A stretch of 53,000 nucleotides of DNA from E44-bin88 sp050123275 (GTDB lineage: Bacteria > Chloroflexota > Dehalococcoidia > Dehalococcoidales > BS750m-G39), in the NCBI GenBank assembly GCA_050123275.1, contig JASFHK010000011.1, forward strand, positions 1 through 53,000, given 5' to 3'. Below are positions 47,658-53,000 of this stretch, in pieces; position 1 is the first letter of the stretch, and every line of letters starts with the position of its first letter. A program made the translations under genes and the position numbers. The notes beneath the pieces were generated by a model, which did not search any database, was not told the DNA's origin, and saw only the letters and a program-made list of their open reading frames with translations.

Positions 47658-47855
47658 ATGGAAGATAAATACTACACGATTCAAGAGATTGCCGACATTC
47701 TAAAGGTAGATTATATGACGGTCTATCGTTGGATAAGAGCCGGTAAGCTGGAAGCATACCAGGTACAGAAGCATTACCGGATAAAAGAATCTGATTTCCA
47801 GAAGTTCATGGAAGCTAACAAAAAGGTAGCAAGTAAAGGAAGCCAAAATGAATAA
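47658..47855 (+). CDS. Excisionase/MerR-type helix-turn-helix protein, 65 aa
   Basis: MEDKYYTIQEIADILKVDYM followed by TVYRWIRAGKLEAYQVQKHY and RIKESDFQKFMEAN is the standard one-domain excisionase/HTH_17 pattern, with the DNA-recognition helix TVYRWIRAG. Such proteins control excision of mobile elements or transcription. An upstream TTG would add two residues. The stop overlaps the methylase start by 8 nt. Confidence 0.85.
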   Translation: MEDKYYTIQEIADILKVDYMTVYRWIRAGKLEAYQVQKHYRIKESDFQKFMEANKKVASKGSQNE

Positions 47856-49650
47856 TAGCGATTCTGTTTTCATGGAGAACATAAAGAGGGGAATCGAGGG
47901 AGGAATAATCAGTCTTTCCGATAATGAGTCAAGGATAACCTATAACTGTAGTCGTGAATACTCCGCAAGCTTCAAGAATCCAGAAGAGAGGGTAAGAGCT
48001 TCCTATTTCGTTGAATTGGTTGAAGATTACCACTATCCAAGAGAAAGAATCGGGCTTGAAGTTCCTGTTCCAAGAAGGACACCGGAAGACAGGGCGGATA
48101 TTGTTATATTTGAAGATGACACAAAGAAGAAGCCGTATCTTGTAGTGGAATGCAAGAAAGATGGGATTTCAGATGCGGAATTCAGGCAGGCAATAGAGCA
48201 GGTATTCGGCAATGCTAACAGCCTAAGAGCAAAATTTGCCTCTGTAATTGCCGGAACAACCAGGACTGTCTTTGATGTGGCTGGTTTCACTCCAGGCGAA
48301 AGGGAAAAGAACGTAATCTCGGATATTCCTGTCAAATATGGGAAACCACCTGAATACAGATTCATAAAAGGCGAGAAGGACAAAGCGTTACGGGTTGTCT
48401 TGAAGGAAGACCTTATCAGAACGCTTCAGAAAGCTCACGATACTGTGTGGCAAGGGGGTAAATTAGCGCCTACAACTGCTTTTGATGAAGTATCAAAATT
48501 ACTGTTTTGCAAGTTACAAGATGAAACGGAAAGCACCATTACCTCAAATGGGGAACACTACAAGTTCCAGGTAGGAACACATGAGACGGCTAGCGAGGTA
48601 TTTGACCGGATAAATGAGATTTACCAGAAAGCGAAGCAGAAAGATGCTGAAGTTTTCAAAGAAGATATTAAGCTAGAACCGAAGATTGTTTATGCCGTTG
48701 TTGAACACTTGCAGAGTATCAACTTCCACGAGACTGACCCAGATACAAAGGGGGTTGCCTTTGAGAAGTTCATGGAAGAATTTTTCAGAGGGAGGATGGG
48801 GCAATTCTTTACACCAAGAGAATTGATTAGATTCTGTGTAAAAATGATGAATCCCCAAACTAATCAATTGATATTAGACCCTGCTTGTGGCTCTGGTGGA
48901 TTCTTGCTTAACGCAATGGATTCCATACGGGAGCAGGCTAAGAAAGAATATGGCGATGGTACTATTTCGGCCTACAGAATGTGGCATGATTTTGCTAAGG
49001 AGAACCTCTATGGAATAGATATTAATGACCAAATCGCTAGGGTATGCAAAATGAACATGATTCTTCACGATGATGGTCATTCCAACGTGATAAGCGTTGA
49101 TAGCCTAATAGGCATAGCTGAAATCAATAGGATTCACCCAAGATTTAGAGAGAACGGATTCGACTTGATTCTAACTAATCCGCCATTTGGTGCAACGGTG
49201 AAGGATTCGGAAAAGCCTTACCTTGAGAATTACGTTCTAGGGAAGAACAGGAGAACACAGAAAACGGAGATATTATTCATTGAGCAATGCTTGAAGTTCT
49301 TGAAGCCAGGAACTGGAAGGTTAGCTATAGTTCTACCGGATGGTATCTTCACCAATAGCTCATTACAATATGTCAGGGACTTTATCATAGAACGAACCCA
49401 AATACTGGCTATCATTTCTTTACCTGGCTTTGCTTTTGCACATTTTGGAGCAGGGGTCAAAAGCTCACTTTTGTTCTTGAGAAAGAAAACCGAAGGCGAA
49501 GAACCAACTAATTATACAATCTATATGGCTATTGCCGAACATATTGGCTATGATGCGACTGGTAGAAAAGACCCAGTTAATGACCTAGATACAATCCATG
49601 CTGAATATCAGAAGTTCCTAGAGAATCCCAATGACTATAAGGGCTGTTAG
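47848..49650 (+). CDS. hsdM: Type I-like adenine methylase (HsdM) with N-terminal PD-(D/E)xK-like domain
   Basis: The 600-aa protein has two parts. Residues about 20-150 resemble an HsdR_N-type nuclease domain: D84 in RADIVIFEDD, then E101-x-K103 in YLVVECKKDG. Residues about 230-600 are an N6-adenine methyltransferase with motif I ILDPACGSGGF (342-352) and motif IV TNPPF (443-447), preceded by GRMGQFFTPRELIRFCVKMM. Methylase and nuclease-like fold on one chain recall type IIG or hybrid type I enzymes. A separate HsdR may follow just beyond the window, so the N-terminal domain's role is open. Confidence 0.88.
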   Translation: MNNSDSVFMENIKRGIEGGIISLSDNESRITYNCSREYSASFKNPEERVRASYFVELVEDYHYPRERIGLEVPVPRRTPEDRADIVIFEDDTKKKPYLVVECKKDGISDAEFRQAIEQVFGNANSLRAKFASVIAGTTRTVFDVAGFTPGEREKNVISDIPVKYGKPPEYRFIKGEKDKALRVVLKEDLIRTLQKAHDTVWQGGKLAPTTAFDEVSKLLFCKLQDETESTITSNGEHYKFQVGTHETASEVFDRINEIYQKAKQKDAEVFKEDIKLEPKIVYAVVEHLQSINFHETDPDTKGVAFEKFMEEFFRGRMGQFFTPRELIRFCVKMMNPQTNQLILDPACGSGGFLLNAMDSIREQAKKEYGDGTISAYRMWHDFAKENLYGIDINDQIARVCKMNMILHDDGHSNVISVDSLIGIAEINRIHPRFRENGFDLILTNPPFGATVKDSEKPYLENYVLGKNRRTQKTEILFIEQCLKFLKPGTGRLAIVLPDGIFTNSSLQYVRDFIIERTQILAIISLPGFAFAHFGAGVKSSLLFLRKKTEGEEPTNYTIYMAIAEHIGYDATGRKDPVNDLDTIHAEYQKFLENPNDYKGC

Positions 49651-49651
49651 A

Positions 49652-51061
49652 ATGAAGTGCTTTGCAGTCTGTGACGATAGGATTGAAGGTAGATTAGACT
49701 CTGAGTTCTATTTGCCAGAGTTCCTTGAGCTTGAAGATAAGCTAAAGAGACTTGATTACCTGAGACTGGGGGACATAGCTAATTTTTCAAATGAAACGTG
49801 GAATCAACAAAGCATTTACGATAAGGAATTCCCTTATATCGAGATTGGGGAAATTGATACTTCGACAGGTGAAATTAAGAACATCATATACTACGGTCTG
49901 GAAGACGCTCCTAGTCGAGCCAAAATGGTGGTGAAGGAAAACGATATTATCATATCAACAACTAGACCGGATAGAGGGGCAATATCAATTATAGATAAAG
50001 CCAAAGATAATTTTATTGCTTCCACGGGCTTTGCCATTCTGAGAGAGATTAAAAGCAAGAATGTAAACCGAGAATATCTTTTCTATATTCTACGGACTAG
50101 GTTATGCTTGAGTCAAATGCGTCAACGAAGCGGCGGAGGAAATTATCCGGCAATTGTCACAGAAGAGCTTAAGAAGATTGTAATTCCCATTCCTCATAAT
50201 ACAACACAGACCTATGTTGTCAAGACTATGAAGTCTGCTTATGAACATAAGAAGCAAAAAGACGAAGAAGCTAGGAAGCTACTAGAGTCCATAAACGGCT
50301 TTGTTCTTGAACATTTGGGGATAAGTTTGCCCGAAATTAATGACAAGAGCTGTTTTGTTGTATGGAGTGATGATATAAAAGGGAGGAAGATTAATCCGCA
50401 GGCTTATACAGCAAAGCCCGAAGCAATCAGAAGTGCAATTGAAGGCTCTACATACCCAATTAGAAGACTCTCTGATATTGTAACTCAAAACATATCCGGA
50501 GATTGGGGCGAAGACCCAGTTTTGGTGAAAAAAACAGATGACCATGTCTTATGCAGGGTTTTAAGGAATACCGATTTTGTTAATCAGTATAACCTGAATT
50601 TTGAGAACGTGGCGGAACGGCTTATTAATAAAGACAAATATCAGAAGATTAGGCTAAAGCAAGGGGATATTTTAATTGAGAAATCAGGCGGTAGTCCAAC
50701 ACAGCCTGTTGGTAGAGTAGCATTGGTCGAGAATGAGGGCGAGGGATATGCTTTTAGCAATTTTGTTCAATTACTACGGATTAATGATGAGTGCATACCA
50801 CAATATTTATTCATCTTTTTAAAAGCGGTTTACGCCCTTAATTATACGGAGTTTTTACAGAATCAAACAACAGGAATAAAGAACCTGATAATGAGTGAAT
50901 ACCTGTCAATTCCCATACCGATTCCCCCGTTGCACGTTCAACAACAGATGGCGGATACAATTAAGTCAAAAATGTTGAAAGCAGAACAGCTACAGAAGGA
51001 TGCTCAAGAAGAGGTAAAGAAAGCCAAGAATGAGGTCGAAAACTTGCTTCTAGGTACGTAA
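49652..51061 (+). CDS. hsdS: Type I restriction specificity subunit HsdS
   Basis: From ATG 49652 (MKCFAVCDDRIEGRLDSEFY), one base after the methylase stop, the protein is about 469 aa. Two target-recognition domains are visible, each followed by a conserved helix: YLRLGDIANFSNETWN, with TGFAILREIKSKNVNREYLF, and YPIRRLSDIVTQNISGDWG, with SNFVQLLRINDECIPQYLF. The IPIPPLHVQQQMADTI motif ends the second half. An upstream start at 49631 is possible but would overlap the methylase. It reads the DNA target for methylation and restriction. Confidence 0.9.
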   Translation: MKCFAVCDDRIEGRLDSEFYLPEFLELEDKLKRLDYLRLGDIANFSNETWNQQSIYDKEFPYIEIGEIDTSTGEIKNIIYYGLEDAPSRAKMVVKENDIIISTTRPDRGAISIIDKAKDNFIASTGFAILREIKSKNVNREYLFYILRTRLCLSQMRQRSGGGNYPAIVTEELKKIVIPIPHNTTQTYVVKTMKSAYEHKKQKDEEARKLLESINGFVLEHLGISLPEINDKSCFVVWSDDIKGRKINPQAYTAKPEAIRSAIEGSTYPIRRLSDIVTQNISGDWGEDPVLVKKTDDHVLCRVLRNTDFVNQYNLNFENVAERLINKDKYQKIRLKQGDILIEKSGGSPTQPVGRVALVENEGEGYAFSNFVQLLRINDECIPQYLFIFLKAVYALNYTEFLQNQTTGIKNLIMSEYLSIPIPIPPLHVQQQMADTIKSKMLKAEQLQKDAQEEVKKAKNEVENLLLGT

Positions 51062-51071
51062 GAGGCATCGG

Positions 51072-51911
51072 ATGTCAACTGTCTCATATCAAATCATTTT
51101 TAATACCAAGCAAGATTTCAAGTCAGAAATTTTAAATGTTCTCAAACAGTCCTATGAAGATTCTTATATTGATGATTATAGTGCTGCAACTTTAGAAGAT
51201 GCTATACAAATTAAATATGAGAAGTTATTAAACAACACCAGAGTAATTGTCGGAGTTGAAATTATCCTCTTTGAAGATTTACCTGAACTAGAAATATTGA
51301 TTGCAAGCATAAATGATAATTTACTCAGTAGTAGTGAAATTGATGCAGTTTTTAAATTTGAGGATTTAGGCCTTTTCTCCAAATTAGATGCTCTTCACAA
51401 CGACCTTTTCAAAATAGAAATGAGACTTCGTGAGGCTATGACTTTCATTTTCATAGATACTTATGGCACTGACTATTATAATTTGCTAAAAGAAACGAGT
51501 GTGAAACCTCGCTTTGAGAGGAAAAGCAATCTTTTTGCTAATAGAGAACAAAAAGAAAGTTACCTAATAAAGCGATTTGAAAATGAATTCTTCCATATAT
51601 TGTTTGACCAATACGACAAATTGGGCGAACTAAAAAGCATAAAGCTTGAAGACCTAGTCTCCATCGCAGAGGTCGCTCATGATTTTAATGAATTTAGAAG
51701 CGCAATAATTACTAGAGGTATCATAAAAGTAGATTATCTTGATTTCATCAGTAGTATTAAAGCTGATATGGAGTTTCTTGAAAAAGTGCGAAATTGTTTT
51801 GCTCATAACAGGTCACCTAGTGAAGATGACTTAATTAATTTTGAGAGGGTTAAAGAAGAATTGCTCAAGAAAATTGACGATTTTCTTGCAAGTTTGAGCC
51901 AACGAGAATAG
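51072..51911 (+). CDS. HEPN-type protein within the restriction operon, 279 aa
   Basis: The C-terminal helical part contains R240-N-C-F-A-H245 (VRNCFAHNRSPSED), the R-x4-H motif of HEPN ribonucleases or HEPN-like scaffolds. An acidic N-terminal half (SEILNVLKQSYEDSYIDDYS, LEDLPELEIL-type segments) has no recognised domain. Similar genes occur between hsdS and hsdR in some type I loci and may be RloC/PrrC-like tRNA-cleaving or unrelated effectors. It begins 10 nt after hsdS. The motif is clear, but activity is not shown. Confidence 0.7.
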   Translation: MSTVSYQIIFNTKQDFKSEILNVLKQSYEDSYIDDYSAATLEDAIQIKYEKLLNNTRVIVGVEIILFEDLPELEILIASINDNLLSSSEIDAVFKFEDLGLFSKLDALHNDLFKIEMRLREAMTFIFIDTYGTDYYNLLKETSVKPRFERKSNLFANREQKESYLIKRFENEFFHILFDQYDKLGELKSIKLEDLVSIAEVAHDFNEFRSAIITRGIIKVDYLDFISSIKADMEFLEKVRNCFAHNRSPSEDDLINFERVKEELLKKIDDFLASLSQRE

Positions 51912-51976
51912 TAATTATGTCTGGATTATTCAGTTTCATATTTTGAAAGCTAGTCTCCTCAAAGGAGGAAGTATTC

Positions 51977-52978
51977 ATGGCAGAAAAAACTATTTGGGGC
52001 ATACACGCAGGCAGCGAAGGGGAAGCAGATAGCCTTTTTCTCAAAAATAAGGTTATTGCCATCGGCTGGCATCGTGTTGGAGAGCTGAATCATTACAAAG
52101 ATAGGGAAGAATATAAGAATGTATTGCAGAAAAAATACACAGATATGTCTCTGGGAGCTTTGAGAAATACGGCGGGTATTTTCTATCGTTTTGTTTACGA
52201 GATGCAAATAGGAGACTGGGTAATATACCCTTCGAAACTTAGCAAACATATTTATATCGGGGAAATAAAATCAGAATATAAATATCAGCCTGATATTTTA
52301 AAAGAATACCCCAACCAAAGAGATATCATTTGGAAAGCAGCTTTCCCACGCACACGCTTTTCTCAACAAGCATTGTATGAGATTGGCTCTGCTCTATCGT
52401 TATTCCAGGTCAGGAATAATGCCGATGAATTTCTGGCTGCATTGGAGGGCAAACCCAAAGCAGAAGAGTCTATAGTAGGTGAAGAAGCGGAAGAAGTAGC
52501 GACAATTTCAGAAGATGTTGAAACACAAACGAAGGATTTTATATTGAAGCAGCTCTATAAAAACTACAAAGGGGAAGCTCTTGAAATTTTTGTAGTTAAT
52601 CTATTGGAGAAAATGGGCTATCATGCTAGGCAGACTTTAAAGAACAATCCGAGCGTTGATATAGTTGCCCACAAAGATGAATTTGGCTTTGAGCCTCCTC
52701 TTATTAAATGCCAGGTGAAATCTGAAGAGGGAACAATTAAGCTTGAACCAGTAGAAAAGCTTTATTCCCGAGTGAATCAAAATGAATACGGCTTGTTTAT
52801 TACTCTATCCAGCTACAACGAAAAGGTGCGCAGTTTCGCAGAGGCTAAGCACAACCTCAGGCTAATTGATGGGTACGAACTTGTTGATATTATACTTGAA
52901 CACTATGATGAGCTTGACACTAAGTATAAGAATAAAATTCCGTTGAATAAGGTGTTTCTGCCCAGCTTTGCGAAGTAA
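51977..52978 (+). CDS. Mrr-type restriction endonuclease with N-terminal reader domain
   Basis: The 333-aa protein has an N-terminal domain opening TIWGIHAGSEGEADSLFLKN (a modification-reader-like or PUA/EVE-like segment) and a C-terminal Mrr catalytic domain: GEALEIFVVNLLEKMGYHAR (199-218), VDIVA with D228 and K244-C-Q246-V-K248. The D...QxK pattern is the Mrr variant of PD-(D/E)xK. AAAGGAGG precedes the ATG. Such enzymes cut methylated DNA, so it could act against phage or against the host-modified sites; association with HsdM/HsdS is unusual. Confidence 0.85.
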   Translation: MAEKTIWGIHAGSEGEADSLFLKNKVIAIGWHRVGELNHYKDREEYKNVLQKKYTDMSLGALRNTAGIFYRFVYEMQIGDWVIYPSKLSKHIYIGEIKSEYKYQPDILKEYPNQRDIIWKAAFPRTRFSQQALYEIGSALSLFQVRNNADEFLAALEGKPKAEESIVGEEAEEVATISEDVETQTKDFILKQLYKNYKGEALEIFVVNLLEKMGYHARQTLKNNPSVDIVAHKDEFGFEPPLIKCQVKSEEGTIKLEPVEKLYSRVNQNEYGLFITLSSYNEKVRSFAEAKHNLRLIDGYELVDIILEHYDELDTKYKNKIPLNKVFLPSFAK

Positions 52979-53000
52979 TGAAAGCTGAAGTTGAAAGGAT
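52978..53000 (+). CDS. Start of the next gene, cut by the window end
   Basis: ATG at 52978 overlaps the Mrr stop codon (TAATG) and reads MKAEVER before the window ends. A hsdR restriction subunit would be a natural next gene in this operon, but seven codons cannot show it. Confidence 0.35.

Noticed and set aside
47848..53000. Claim that the locus lacks hsdR
   Set aside because: The next gene starts at 52978 and is cut off by the window, so its absence cannot be stated.

Overview
The window looks like a chromosomal segment of a Chloroflexota bacterium, most likely of the Dehalococcoidia. This is an inference from gene families and not a database result. Supporting signs are a SecA with a long insert ahead of its DITYG-like motif, a dodecin, DUF2007, DUF3068 and PRC-barrel small proteins, lipoproteins with no outer-membrane genes, and a GC-rich housekeeping background broken by clearly AT-rich islands. 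There are no rRNA genes, tRNA genes or CRISPR arrays.

Layout. 1-7.6 kb (minus strand): a truncated sodium-coupled (NSS) transporter, an unknown gene, a stand-alone PolX-type HhH protein, secA, DUF2007, prs and glyA. 7.8-9.0 kb: an AT-rich orphan gene and a lipoprotein. 9.2-14.1 kb (plus): family-4 UDG, RNase J, FtsK and a membrane protein. 14.2-16.1 kb: an AT-rich OLD/PARIS-like ATPase-TOPRIM defence gene. 16.1-20 kb: a 45-aa basic protein overlapping uvrB, divergent dodecin, and two unknown genes. 20.1-22.2 kb: an AT-rich three-gene cassette (wHTH, wHTH, wHTH plus PLD/MIT_C-like) behind a textbook promoter, a long leader and a mini-ORF. 22.2-25.3 kb: an endonuclease-like membrane protein, PRC barrel, ruvA, ruvC, yebC and acpS. 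25.6-35.5 kb: HAD phosphatase, a collagen-propeller lipoprotein, DUF3068, TGS GTPase, uvrC, a Xer recombinase, pcm, nitroreductase and small membrane proteins. 35.8-44.7 kb: EF-G-like protein, a 35-aa membrane protein with amt, etfBA, MocA-like, prmC and prfA. 44.7-45.4 kb: a small gene between inverted ends of a dispersed repeat. 45.5 kb to the end: an AT-rich mobile and defence island.

The terminal island starts with a structured leader or ncRNA of about 370 nt ending in a strong intrinsic terminator. It continues with a small ORF, a SpoVG-family protein, a phage/plasmid II/X-like replication protein and an excisionase-type HTH protein. Next comes a restriction block: a methylase whose N-terminus carries a PD-(D/E)xK-like domain, HsdS, a HEPN protein and an Mrr-type endonuclease. 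The gene after that is cut by the window end. Overlapping or near-abutting genes suggest one or two operons.

The most unusual non-coding structure is: (i) five [AG]TTA[AC] half-sites at exact 11-bp steps upstream of amt; (ii) a dispersed repeat family whose central hairpin keeps its pairing through compensatory changes, two copies sharing MITE-like inverted ends; (iii) the island leader RNA, whose terminator arm can pair with two separate GAAGCC segments; (iv) several repair or lipoprotein genes whose -10 element lies 6-8 nt from the start codon, predicting leaderless mRNAs.
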